A DNA stretch of 64,000 nucleotides from assembly GCA_012932865.1 (NCBI GenBank), contig SAXG01000059.1, forward strand, positions 1 to 64,000, given 5' to 3'. A program made the position numbers and the translations under genes. The notes beneath the pieces are model-generated. The model worked only from the letters and a program-made list of their open reading frames with translations. It did no database searches and was not told the DNA's origin. The stretch is from Amylostereum areolatum. Lineage: Eukaryota > Basidiomycota > Agaricomycetes > Russulales > Stereaceae. Numbering within the stretch: the first letter of the stretch is position 1; each line of letters starts with the position of its first letter. Positions 18,846-30,400 of the stretch are shown here, piece by piece.

Positions 18846-20726
18846 ATGAATACGTCAATGGATGTGATTGACACGGAGCTCCACCTGCGTCACGCAGTCC
18901 TGTTCCTGCAGGATAAACTCGCGGTTGACCAGCGGCTGACAACTGAGTGGTGGGACATGTTTCGGGCGGAATTCATGCGTGACCATCCGGCCGGTCATAT
19001 GTCCGTCATCATTTGACCTTTGTACCAGGCGGTAGCACGGAAAACATATGCCCGGGAAGTCGGCCTCGGCAACCGTCCGTTCCGAGGACATATGAACTGG
19101 TTCCACGAAGTTCTGGGCATGCCAGACGAGGACGCTATGAATGAGGCAATTCTGGTGGGTGATATTGTGATCCCGGATGCCCTGGAACGGTCCGTGAGTG
19201 TCATGAACGGTCTATAATTTTCTTTTCACTTTACATCGGTTCCACGCTTTAGGACTTATCAGCTTATCACCGGTCCGGCTCCACTTCGGCCCGGACCCGG
19301 TTCATCTATATCCCGCCTGGACCCACGTGACTCATCTCGGTCCGGGTCTGACTCCTTTCTCTTGACTCATGCTGTACAATACTGACTCATGCTGTGCTCT
19401 TTTACATACGATTGCTTACTTATACTAGGTCTGCTTACTGATCACCATGTATCGGTTGCTTACCTAAGTCTCTCTCCTCTTGTGTATATAAGGCTCGCTC
19501 TCGCTGTACATATTCCTTATCTTGAGCTAGTCAATTCTACCGACTTTGCTTGCTTTCCCTCGTCTGTCGCCGTGTCTGATCGGCTCCCCTCTGTCGTCCT
19601 CATCTTCTAGTCAGCTGTGTCGTAACTTGGTGCTGTCGCACTAGTCGTTGCTGACAGTGAGCCGGTGGTGGGAGAACCCAGGTGCGTGTTGGGGATGTTG
19701 TTCATCTCTACGTCTTTTTAACAATGACTTAGATTTACTGGTACCTGAGGGGAACACTGTGGAATCCTCCCTTCTTCCTTCCGACCACACGTCCGCCCTT
19801 GTGAGCCCAAAGTCGGAGGCGGAGGCAGGAGCTACGGGTGGAGGGTCCAGTCTCGGAGGCAGTGCAGATGAAGAGTCTGAAGAAGAAGACCTCCCCAACT
19901 TCAACCTCCCATTTGGGTCCCCAGAGCGGGACTGTCAGCAAGAGTCTGGTTTCCCACTTTCCTTGGACGAGGGCGGCTTCCCCCCACCGGACTTCTGCAT
20001 GGTTCTTGACAATGAAAGCAACAACGAGGATATCGTGGCTACGGACAACACCACGCGGGAGGGGGAAGGAGCCATTGCTGGTGGGAGGAAGGAGAAGAGT
20101 GGGCATGGTGGGGTAGAGGTCAGCGAGGGTGATGGATGGGAGGTCTCGGTGGGTCCGGCGGGCGAAGGCCAGTCTGGCGTGGGAAAGGAAGGTCCGAGCA
20201 GGGGAGGTCCGAAGGGTGCTGTGCCCTCCGCCACTAGCTCGTCCTGCGGCGAGGGTGTGGTGCTGCTGAATCCAAAGGGAAAGGGAAAGGGTGTCCACGG
20301 CATCCGTAAAAGTGGGTTTTCCTTTGTTTCATTTATCATACAGTGTCCTGACAGTATGGGCGTGGAAAAGGGAAGAAGCATGTCAGACCCAGGGACCTTG
20401 GTTTGGGCTCCGGGTTGGAACACATTGTGATTGAGGCCTTGGACGAGTTCTGTGTGACGATGAAAAGTCAAATTGACTCCGCCCGGGTCGATTTTGAGGG
20501 GGTACTCGAGGACACCCACTCTGTCATCACATCCGAGATCTCCGAGATCCACAAGGAGAATGGGGAGCTCCTTGACGTCGTCAAAGGGTTGGAGGTGCAG
20601 TGTGCGGACCTCAAGAGGGATGCCAAGAAAGTCTCCGAGCTAAGCACGCGGCTGGAAGCGTTCCTGAACGCATCCGAGGGCCCTTACGTTGGAGAGGATG
20701 TGGCTGGTGGAGACCGGTGCAAGTAG
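18846..20726 (+). pseudogene. Cluster paralogue broken by a solo LTR and lacking the Zn motif exon
   Basis: Starts MNTSMDVIDTELHLRHAVLF and follows the family layout: ELHLRHAVLFLQDKLA, EWWDMFRAEF, then exon 2 (ARKTYAREVGLG...NWFHEVLGMPDEDAM). At 19199 a 458-bp solo LTR interrupts the exon. Removing it and one GTGAG copy restores ALERSV|SRWWENP in frame, matching ERWWEEER of the paralogue at 16487. The acidic exon (from 19733) and the C-terminal coiled coil (EFCVTMKSQIDSARVDFEGV, SELSTRLEAFL; stop 20724-20726) are present. The CX2C...CSH exon found in the paralogues is absent. The exon 1 donor and the last intron do not give matching phases, so the gene was probably decaying independently of the insertion. 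Confidence 0.7.
19199..19656 (+). mobile_element. Solo LTR, 458 bp, with 5-bp target duplication
   Basis: Begins TGTCATGAACGG and ends CGTTGCTGACA (TGTCA/TGACA ends), flanked by GTGAG at 19194-19198 and 19657-19661. Contains TATATAAGG near 19485. It shares terminal bases with the 420-bp LTR family but not the internal sequence, so it belongs to a second, related family. It presumably arose by recombination between the LTRs of a full element. Strand is assigned from the TATA direction. Confidence 0.85.
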
Positions 20727-20864
20727 CTCCATGATCACTGATTGGTATGCTGTATGTTTCTTACCCATGGTCATGGTAATCCTAACCTTCATTACACTTA
20801 AGTACATTTCTTGCATGAATCATATGGCTGGGAGAGCCTTCTTGTTTTCGTGAATCTATTGGAG

Positions 20865-20937
20865 ATGGCTCGGATGGCTCGGATGGTGTGGATGGTGCGG
20901 ATGGTGCGGATGGCTCGGATGGCTCAGATGGCTTGTA
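20865..20937 (+). repeat. GGATGGCTC-type microsatellite
   Basis: About eight imperfect 9-bp units (GATGGCTCG, GATGGTGCG, GATGGCTTG). Confidence 0.85.
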
Positions 20938-22249
20938 GCATGGACATGGACTGGTAATGTAATTACTTGACCCATTTTGGAATGTAACAGCTTGATGTTC
21001 ATTGGGTCTGTGGTTCTATGTAGACAGTTGTGCAGAGCTGTGGACTTATGACATTTCATCCTGAGATGGGCACGTGATCGACAGCCGGACCGGTCGGGAT
21101 TTGCACGGTCACGAGCCATTTTTCGGGTTCGGGCGACTGCCTGTCTTGCCACCTGGCACAATATCCCATCACTGGTAGCTACGGTTGTGCACCCACCGTG
21201 CCCTTTCCTCTCAGGCTAGGCTTTTCGGAAACGCTCCCACGTTCCCCGACCTCATCACAACTTCCCCTTGATACCTGCACAACACCTCTTCAGCATGTTT
21301 GCCACGTCAGAAGGGCCGGCCTGGCACCAGCCGCACCCTACCCCCACACATCCAGGTAGACGGAGAGGAGACACCATCTGGAGGAGGATATGACAGAGGT
21401 TGTGGAGAATATTCAAGGTGCGCCCCGGCCTAGTCCTTCCCATGTCACCGTGTCTGAGGATTGACTAGGGTCCGGTATCGGAGGGTTACATCCCAATGTG
21501 ACCATTCACCTTAAAATGAGGCTCGTGGAAACCCACAACCAAAGCGGCGTGACCACCACTTTTGGCCACCACTGCGGAGTCCGCGACAGGTAGCACTTGG
21601 TGACATGTCATCATGGCCAAGCCTCATGCATCCGAGTTAAGGTCCGACAGTAGAGCCAAAGATCTCCCTCCCCCCCTAGCCCGTGTCTCGACACTTTCAC
21701 CCCCCCCCCTCACAGTGGTTCCCACTCCGTGTATCAATACTTTCATCCCCTGCCACTGCCATTCCCAGTCCACCTCTCGACACCTCTCGACACCTTCATC
21801 ACCTCCCCCCCTCGTCCAAAGACCAGGTCTGGGTCTGAGTCCAGAGACCAACAGTGGCGAGGGCCCCTCGGCAAGTTGGGGTCAGGGTTCTGGGTGTAGG
21901 TCTGGGTCCGTAGGTCCGGGTCGGATGCCACTAGGTCCGGGTCTGCGACAGATGCCACTCCGTCACGTACCAAATATGCCAAGTACCACCCCCTTCACGC
22001 ACCATATCCTAGAAGGACTGGATGAAGCCCTTCCACTGTTATCCCTCTTAACGTCCCCCTCACGTTCCCATCTCCGACTTAATAATCTTATCTCCATTCC
22101 TTTCGGACCCGTGGCATCACGTAGCTAGTATTCATAGAAATACATTGTGTGCCGAAATAGAAACCAGGGTGATGTGTGATCTTGGATTGTGTAAGTCAAC
22201 TGTGGACCCCTTCCTCCTCTCCCCCATAAGGATGACCCCCTGGATGAGC

Positions 22250-22420
22250 CCACTGCCTCCCGGATGTGTCCCGGATGTGTCCCGGATGGTGCCCCCCCTC
22301 CCCCTCAGGACCCCCTGCCGCCCCCGGATGTGGCCCAGATGTGGCCCGGATGTGGCCTGGATGACCCCCCCCAAAGGCCCTTTGGACCCCCTCGGATGTG
22401 GCCCGGATGGGGATCCTCGG
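22250..22420 (+). repeat. Imperfect CCCGGATGTG minisatellite
   Basis: Repeated CCCGGATGTG(T/G)/CCCAGATGTGG units of 10-12 bp, interspersed with C-runs. Confidence 0.75.
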
Positions 22421-23218
22421 ATGTTAGAAATATATCCTCCAGGATTCCCTGTGGGATCCGGGGGTACCCCTACCCCACCTCTCACCCCCTCACCTATGAC
22501 CTTGGCATGCCCCGGAGGATAGGTCCCCTTGGGCCCTCGGACCCCCCTTGGGCCCACCGTGGGGTTTGTGTTGAGAACAGGTTAACTGGTGCGTGGATTA
22601 TGTGTTAACTGCTTATTACTTGACTGTCTGGGGTCAGGAATGGAGGCGTTGGGGACGGTTATCCTTAGGGTCAACGGCAATTCCAGCGTCGTGCAAAGGG
22701 GAAAGAGTCGGCGCACACGCACCATACGCAATACTCGCAATCACGTGCCCTCAGACCCAACGTCTATCCAACCGTGTTGTATCCAGATGTTGTCGCATAT
22801 GGAATAGGCGAGCGTGATTAGAAAGACAGAATTGAATGGGGTGAGGCGGCGCGAGCTGGCAAGCGGGAGGAAAAAACAACAAGTGGACGGCATATCGGAG
22901 TACGCGATGTGTAAGTAGCCTTGAGTACTTGAGTCGAACTTGAGGCCCACTTCACTGTTGGAACATCACGTGGCCCTGAGACTCAGGAGTCAGGCATAGA
23001 TCTGCAGATCGAGATCATGTCTTATCTAGCCTTATCCACTGTACCGCCATTAAGCGCTGAAGCTTAAATTTAAAGCTTATTTAAGTAGCCGATACGTACT
23101 ACGTAAGTTAAAGTAGCCAGTAGTAAGTATCCAGTAAGTAAACAGTCATTCACAAGCACAGCTTCATGTCATTAAAATTGAGGGGGCAAGGAGAGGACGT
23201 TCCATACAAATGAAACTC

Positions 23219-25076
23219 TTACACAAGTATCGCCGCACTGTCTTTCATCGAGTACGTAGTGGTCCTCGTCAACTCTACCACCCAAGTGGGCCGGCCACCT
23301 TTTGAAATCCCAAAACGTCGATTCATACTATTGCCGTCGACCCATGGTGTTCCCCATCTTAGCTTCCGCCACTTCACCCCTCCGTCAACGGCAATGCACT
23401 GCCAGAATTGCATAGGACGTGATCCGTGAGAGTACACGTCGCCTACACGAACATGATACAGAGGTGAGGGCGGTGCGGCAGCACGTTCGTGCGTGGGGGC
23501 GGGTTTAAAGGGATGGTGCCAATAAAAGACAAGGTTGGAGTCTCGGATAATACGGCGTGAACGTTTAATCTAACGGTTGTCAGTAAGGGGAAAGCTCCGT
23601 GGACACAACGCACCTTGCAGCTGTCATCCTGACCGCTGGATGGTGACAACTCCTCGGCTTGGTGAGCCGCCTCTTCCTCGTTTTCGGTATTCGAATCAAC
23701 GCCTTGGTTCATGATGGCACCATCCTGATCTTCAGGTGCGTCTTCCTCTTGTATATCACTGAGCTGAGTTTCGGACGGTCTATAGAGCCCGGAAGGCATT
23801 CGATGAAGCAAGCAGAAGACATACGGAGGCAGGCTTACCTCTCCTGGGCTCGCGACGGCAGCGGCAAACGTGTATATCTCAAGGGAGGGCATTTCCTTGT
23901 GTACACGATAAGCAAATATGCAATGATGAAAGGCTAGGAAGTTTACAGTGCGTTCCGGGGGGTAGAAATGGGGGTAGAAGATGCGCGACGAGAGGAATAA
24001 CGCTGGGCGCGGATGTCGGCAGGAGGAAGTGAAGAATCACGGCGGACAATTGCGCCAGCTGCAGACGAGGTTTCGTGTCTGAGCTGTGAAGGAGAGGATG
24101 GAGGATGTTGCGGAGCCACGCTTGCTAAACGGGCCAGTTGTCAACACTATGAGAAAGAGGGAACCACGGATAACACACCAGATGGTTGTATACTCCTCGA
24201 GCGGGAGGGAACATGATAAGGGGCGACTGAATGAGAAATGGAACCACGGGAGCTCCGGGATGGGGGGCGGGATGAGGTACGAAATGAGGTGCGGGACGGA
24301 GAGCGAGACGGAGAGCGAGACGGAGAGCGAGACGGAGAGCGAGATGGAGAGCGAGAGGGGTGAATGGAAAGGACACTGCACACCACAAAATACGAAGAGG
24401 AAGTACTTAGTGTAAATACGGATGCATGGACGAATATATGTGATACGTACGTGGATAAGGGCTCTACACTTGAAGGAGGGTCGTCACCGGTGTCCGACTC
24501 GACGGGGGCTGGAGAATCGATATCCATAATAGTGCTAGCATAGAGTATTAGTGCGTATGATACCAGCAGATGAATTCGGTGGCTCACTGATCTGGCTCGG
24601 GAGAATAACTCGATGCTGGAAGTGGTAGTGGTACGGGTATCGAAGGACCTGCAGCACCATCGCGGGGTGAGAAATCCTTCAAAGATGGTTCAACTGAGCC
24701 GCGTATGAGCATATTTGGGTTCAGTTGGTTTGAATCCTGCGTGGGAGAGGGTGCCCGTGAGACAAGGTTCTCCTGGTAAGACTGTACTAGAGGCTTGACC
24801 TTCACTGAACTGCTACCCTTTTTGGTAAATCTGGTACCGATGATACTTCGGTAGCACGTACCTATCGGCCAGAGTATTTTCCATTCCCATGAGACGAAGC
24901 CTGTTGCTGTGAATTGGCGGGTCATTGGCAGAGGGTGCAGGGAGATGATTTGGCACAATAACAATGGTCGCGCCAAGTGGCGACCACACTTCGTGACCTG
25001 TGTATGTCGAGCGAGTAGAGCATCGAAAATATTGTGACCATCGAGGGTGATCAGCATTTTCCGACTGGCGAAACAT
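23219..25076 (-). CDS. Hypothetical multi-exon protein with SPSR repeats
   Basis: Start MFRQSENADHPRWSQYF at 25076. Splices I can place in phase: a 49-bp GTACGT...GGGTAG intron near 24.86-24.81 kb; GTGAGC...TGCTAG near 24.59-24.54; GTACGT...GTGCAG near 24.45-24.37; GTGTGT...TTTAG near 24.18-24.12; and GTGCGT...CCGTTAG near 23.61-23.57. The central part has five to six SPSR units (12-bp DNA repeat) in a Ser/Arg/Pro-rich region. An acidic stretch follows (SDIQEEDAPEDQDG). The C-terminal domain is well-coded and Trp-rich (FYWHHPFKPAPTHE, MQFWQCIAVDGGVKWRKLRW, RFGISKGGRPTWVVELT), ending at 23219. The SR region might suggest a nuclear or RNA-linked role, but I recognise no family. All joins preserve frame, so it looks intact. 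It lies head-to-tail with the RING gene upstream. Confidence 0.6.
24298..24357 (-). repeat. 12-bp tandem repeat coding for SPSR
   Basis: About five copies of GAGACGGAGAGC (plus strand); on the minus strand each encodes Ser-Pro-Ser-Arg in the gene 23219-25076. Confidence 0.9.
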
Positions 25077-26978
25077 TGCAAAGCGTGAATTGTATGAGGT
25101 AGAAACTAGACAGAGGAGAGTGGCAGGAGGGAGCCATTCCGAGAATCTAAACCCACGTGATAATACACAAAGAGGACTCAATCGGACCGTCCAGCGCCAC
25201 CACTTTGTGAGAAGAGCCAGATAGTAGGCGCGCTGGCGGCTCAAGCCCTGTCAAACTTTATTTGGCCATTTATTTAAGTTGAATGAAACGGTGGGTAACA
25301 CGACGCGAAGGACCGGTCGTAGCTGACACACTGATGGGTGAGATAGTTGAGACGGTCGGGAGAAAAACACTACAATAGATTGTTGGAAAATGGTATATAG
25401 ACTAAACAATAACATATTCGGCGAAAGACATGGAAAGGACACATAGGAAGAACGACATATTGTTCATGATACGCTTACTCTCGCAGGTTATTATGCACAT
25501 CTTGGAGGTAAAAGCGCTTAACATCGCCCTTCGTGTACTTCACATTGCAGGCTGGGCACTGGCAAGTACGATCGCTGATTGGCTTCAAGAGGCAAGCGTG
25601 ACAGAACACTGATAAGACCGTTGTCAAGAACTGCAGTTCGGAATTAGGTAGACACTCATTGTGGCCACACATCGTCGTCAGGTGCGTACGCCGGGAAACT
25701 TCACACACTGTGCAAAACGGGTCTTGAAACTCAAGCCGCATTTTCTGTGCTGCCTCCTTCACCTGCGCAGGCATTTGCGGGCCATCTCCCACGACAGACA
25801 CAGTTGATTGCGACTGTGCGGGCTGGTTTTTGAGAGCCTTGGTGTGTTTTTCGAGGTGAGCCACATGTTTGATGGCGACTTTCAGATCTGATGCCAAAGT
25901 AAGCATGGCCGTCTCCCGTGTTTCCCATGCCGCTCCGACCCCGCCCATCTTCAGGTGATATTCGGCCTATAGCATAGAGCTTTTAGAGATATCGACATAG
26001 ACGATGGGAACCAGCACCAACCTTCATCGAACGACTCTTAAAGTTTGAGACTTGCGTGGTCAAGTCGTTGCAAAGCCTGTATTTTGAGTTGTACTACAGC
26101 CTCCTCAGCTTCATGCGCACAAGTGTTGGATTGTTCCTGACAGGAGAGTAAGCCGCAAAACCAACACGATAGCCAACCACACATACCAATTGCGCGCACA
26201 AAATCGCGGCCTCGTGCGAATCAAAGTTTTGTCGGGCTCTTCCCAGGTCTTGGGATAGACGGTCAGACCTCCGTGTCTGGGTTTGAGATCAGGTTATTAC
26301 TCGGATTATCGTTACGCCAGAAGGACCAATGATTGCAGAGTTCACGAACCTTGGCCAACATCTCCTCAAGAGTGTTGCCTCGACGCGCTAGAATTGCAAT
26401 CCTCTTCATGAGGTCCTGGCCGACTGGTATCCGAGCGAGCTCGTCATGCGTGATCATGGTGAGCTATTTGTAGAGGTGGAGATTGATCAGGTGAATGAAG
26501 ATAGAGAGAATAAAACTCACATCGGCAGTTGCCTTGGCGTTCTCCAGCTCCGTTCTCAGTCTACAGTTTTCTTGAAGTAGCTCCATGTTTTGGTCTTCAA
26601 GAATTTTGACCCTGTCGCCACTCGATCCAGAGTCGCTAGACACAGTAGCGAGCCTCCGAATCTCTTGAACCCGAGTCGAGTAACGCAGCCGGTGACCAAG
26701 TAGATCCAGCTGAGTCTGCGCTTCGTGTTTTTCGAGTAGGGCGCGGTCGCGCTCTTGGCGCACGGTGTATAATTCCCTGTTGAGTGAGAAAGATTCACCC
26801 TCTGGTCGCCCGAGTGCCACCTTCAGATCTTTGACTTCAGCATTGGCCGTGTCTAATTGTAATTGTAGAAGCTCCGCCGACCGGCGATAGCGCTTCATTT
26901 GGAGAGCAAGCTGCTCTTTCTGGTAGCTCTGGAAAGGTATAAGCACATCTCACAGATATAAGAACTACGACGCACATC

Positions 26979-27398
26979 TGTCAGAAACGCAGTTTATGAG
27001 ACCGATGAACCGCCTAAGTCGCGACGATGGGAGGAGCGAGAAGAAAATAGATTCGAGAGTGCCGGGGTCTAGGGTAGTGCAACGTGCGCTATAGTACCGT
27101 ATGACGAGATGGACAGTCTGAGGAAAAGGGAAAAGGGATACTGTCCTTATATACAAGTGGGAACGATGGTGCGATGTGATGCGATAGTGGTGCGAGCGGG
27201 GGGAACAATAAGAAAGGAGTCATGGGGAGGAGGACGGGAGTCCGGAGCAATGATGTCATAGATAAGGATGCGGAACACCGTTCGGAAGTCCGGGCAATGA
27301 TGTCGTTGGAGCATGTGATGCGAAGGAAAGTCATGTGCCGTGACGCGTCGCGTGTACAAGGTCTGCAAACGAAGAAAGAAATGGAGCGATCCGTGACA
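26979..27398 (-). repeat. 3' LTR of element 3
   Basis: 420 bp, same ends as the other LTRs; appears identical to the 3' LTR of element 2. Confidence 0.93.
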
Positions 27399-27401
27399 TT
27401 A

Positions 27402-27411
27402 CCCCCCCTTT
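27402..27411 (-). other. Polypurine tract of element 3
   Basis: AAAGGGGGGG on the minus strand, three bases before the 3' LTR. Confidence 0.8.
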
Positions 27412-27426
27412 AAGACGCGCTTTTGC

Positions 27427-30400
27427 CTAGAGCGCGATGTCATCTGCAAGGGTGGATGCGAGAAAATCGTCAAAGGTGATGCCGAGGGAACGCACGGGGC
27501 GGGGCGCATTTGGATGGTGCTTGTGGAAAGCGTCAATCATGTCGGTAACCTTTGAGAGCGACGAACGCAGGAGCCAGGTGTTTTCGGAGTCGGGATAGCC
27601 GGCCCACTTGACGAGGTACTGAATACCTTTCTTGTTACGAGTTGGTTTAGAGTCGACAATGTCTTCAACGTCGTATTCTTCTTCATCGTCGATGAGGTCT
27701 GGTGGCGGCTGTTCATAATTTGGCCCGTGAGCGGCTGTCTCCTTGTACGCGGTGAGCAGCGAGGCATGGAAGACTGGATGGATTCGCCACGTCTTCGGCA
27801 GCTTCAAGCGGTAGTTGACTGGGCTGATGACGTCAATGATTTTGAAGGGTCCAAATCGTTTGGCAGCAAGCTTAGCTTTCGGTCTCGTCGTCTTCAGGTT
27901 TTTGCCTTCGAGCCATACTTTGTCTCCGACGGCAAACTGCGTTGATTCGCTGACCGTGTCGCCATTGTAGTGCTTCATCAAGTCTGATGCGAGGGCAAGG
28001 CTGGCCTTGATCTCCTGTCGGACTTCTTCAAGTTGACGGAGGTGTTCTTCAACTGCAGGGACCTTTGAGGACGGGTTTACGGAGGGGTACATTTTCGGGA
28101 GGAAGCCGTAGAGGACTTCAAAGGGAGCCTTTCCAGTAGCTGCATGGGTGCGAGAGTTGTGAGAAAACTCGAAGAAGGGCAACCACTTCACCCAGTCGTC
28201 TTGACGGTAGTTGCAGAATACTCGCAGGAACTGCTCGAGGTTCTGGTTCTCGCGTTCGGTTTGGCCGTCTGTCTGTGGGTGATACGCTGTGCTGAGGGCG
28301 GACTTGATCCCGAGCTTCTCGTTGAGTGTACGCATCACCTGTCCGGCAAATTGGGGTACACGATCCGAGATGATCTTGTCTGCTAAGCCGTAGTGTCGGT
28401 ATACCTTGTCGAAGAGAATGTCGGCCGTGCCATCACTGGTGATCTTCGTTGTATATGGGGTGGTAACCACCATCTTGGTGAGGCGATCGACCACGACATT
28501 GACGGCGTTATAGCCTTCGCAGTCAGGGAGTTCGACGATGAAGTCGGTGGAGATGACGCCAAATGGTCGATCGGGTACTTTGTTTGGGATCATGTCGACG
28601 TGGGGTCGGCTGCTCTGTGTCTTCGTCGACTGGCAGGTTGCGCATCCTGCTACAAAGTCGCGGACAAAGACAGACATGCCAGGCCACCAATATTCATGAC
28701 TCACAAGCTCGTAAGTCTTGAAGCGACCGGGGTGTCCAGCCAGGGGCGATTCATGGTACATTTTGACAATGTCGCGTCGCAACTCGTCATCCGCAGGGAC
28801 ATATACCTTTCCTCTAAACAGGACCAGGCCTTCTTCGTAGTTCCACTCTTGAAGGTTCTTGACGAGTGTACGTGGTCCGTTTCGTAAGATGGCGTCCAGG
28901 GCTTGAACGACCTCGATGTCCTTGGTTTTGCAGTCGCGGATACGTCGTCGGAGTTCGACATCACCGAGGGAGGTTACTGCTCCTGGCCTTGTTGCGCGTA
29001 CTTGGAAGTACTTGGGGTCAAGCAAGACGCGCTCCTTGTTGTCGTTTTCAACACCATCCTTGTGATCGGGTCGTCGAGACATTGGATCCGGGCGGTGGGA
29101 AATTCCTGGTTTATGGACGAGCGAGAAGTCAAATCGAGTGAGGAATAGAGCCCAACGTGCCTGTCGGCGGCTCAGCTTCTGTGCCGTCTTGAAGTGCTCC
29201 AGGTTCTTGTGATCTGTCCAGATTTCGACGGTGTCGGGGACGCCTTTGAGGTAGTGGCGCCAGGCTTCAAGCGCACGGATGATCGCAAGTAGCTCCTTGT
29301 CGTAGATGTCGTAGTTCCGTTCCGGTTCCGATAGGGCCTTGGACAGATACGCCACTGGATGCCAGTGACCGTCATCGCCTTTCTGCGAGAGTATACCTCC
29401 AGTAGCAAAGTCCGAGGCATCGACTTCAACGAGGTAAGGCTTCTTTGGGTCAGGCATGACCAAGACGGGGGAGGAAGTAAACGCAGCTTTCAGTGCGTCA
29501 AACGCAGTTTGGCAGTCCGCTGACCAGTCCCATGTGCAGTCCTTCTTTGTCAGGTCAAATAGGGGTCGTGCAACCTTGGAGAAGTCCTTGATGAAACGTC
29601 GGTAGAAGTTGCCAAAGCCGAGGAAGGATTGCACATCTTTGACCGTTCGTGGTATCGGCCAGTCCTGAATACCTGCTACCTTGACGGGGTCCATAGCGAT
29701 CTTGTCGTGCGAGATGATGAGTCCGAGGTATTCGACAGAGTCTTGCTCAAAGACGCATTTCTCCGGTTTGAGGAAGAGGTCGTTGTCTTGCAAACGCTGC
29801 AGAACCTGCCGCACTATGGCACGGTGTTCGTCCATGGTGCGGGTGAACACCAAGATGTCGTCCATGTAGATGACGACCTTGCCCGAGTCGATGAGATCCT
29901 TGAACAGTTCATTCATCATTGCCTGAAACGTTGCAGGGGAGTTCATAAGCCCGAAAAACATCACCGTAGGTTCGAAGAGACCGCGATTCGTCTTGAACGC
30001 AGCCTTCCACTCGTCGCCTTCCTTGATGCGGACATTGTTGTAGCCCCAGCGGACATCCATCTTGGAGAAGATCTTTGCACCTTTGAGACGGTCAACAATT
30101 TCAGAGATCAGTGGCAAGGGGTATTCGTTCTTGACAGTGCCCTTGTTTAGTTCTCGATAGTCCTGTACGGGACGCAACTTTCCATCCTTTTTCTTCACAA
30201 AGAAGAACGGACTCGCCTGAGGTGACTTCGATGGGCGGATATAGCCCTTCTTCAGGTGGTCGTCGAGGAAGGTGTCGAGTTCGATCTGCTCGGAAGGTGA
30301 GAGGGGGTAGATCTTGCACGGTTTGGGTTCAAAGCCGTCTTTCATGTCGATAGCATGGTCCCATGGCCGTCGGTCAGGAAGTCGCTCGGAGGTTTTCTTG

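Larger units (their letters stand above)
20727..23218. other. Gene-poor low-complexity region
   Basis: No convincing gene. It contains a GGATGG(C/T)-type microsatellite, GGTCCGGGTC-rich stretches around 21.8-21.95 kb, and CCCGGATGTG repeats around 22.25-22.42 kb. An open frame at 21613-22128 is Pro/Ser-rich, repeats itself and has no exon partners. The stretch 22950-23200 is AT-rich with short TTTAAG/GTAAGTA repeats. Confidence 0.5.

Noticed and set aside
20865..20937. Possible CRISPR or telomeric repeat
   Set aside because: Short 9-bp imperfect units without spacers and not a TTAGGG-type sequence.
21613..22128. 171-codon open frame
   Set aside because: Pro/Ser low complexity in a repeat-rich stretch, no introns, no homology recognised.
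27629..30150. Long open frames antisense to pol (up to about 170 codons)
   Set aside because: They mirror the sense pol ORF exactly in both complete elements and show no independent motifs; shadow frames of GC-rich coding sequence.
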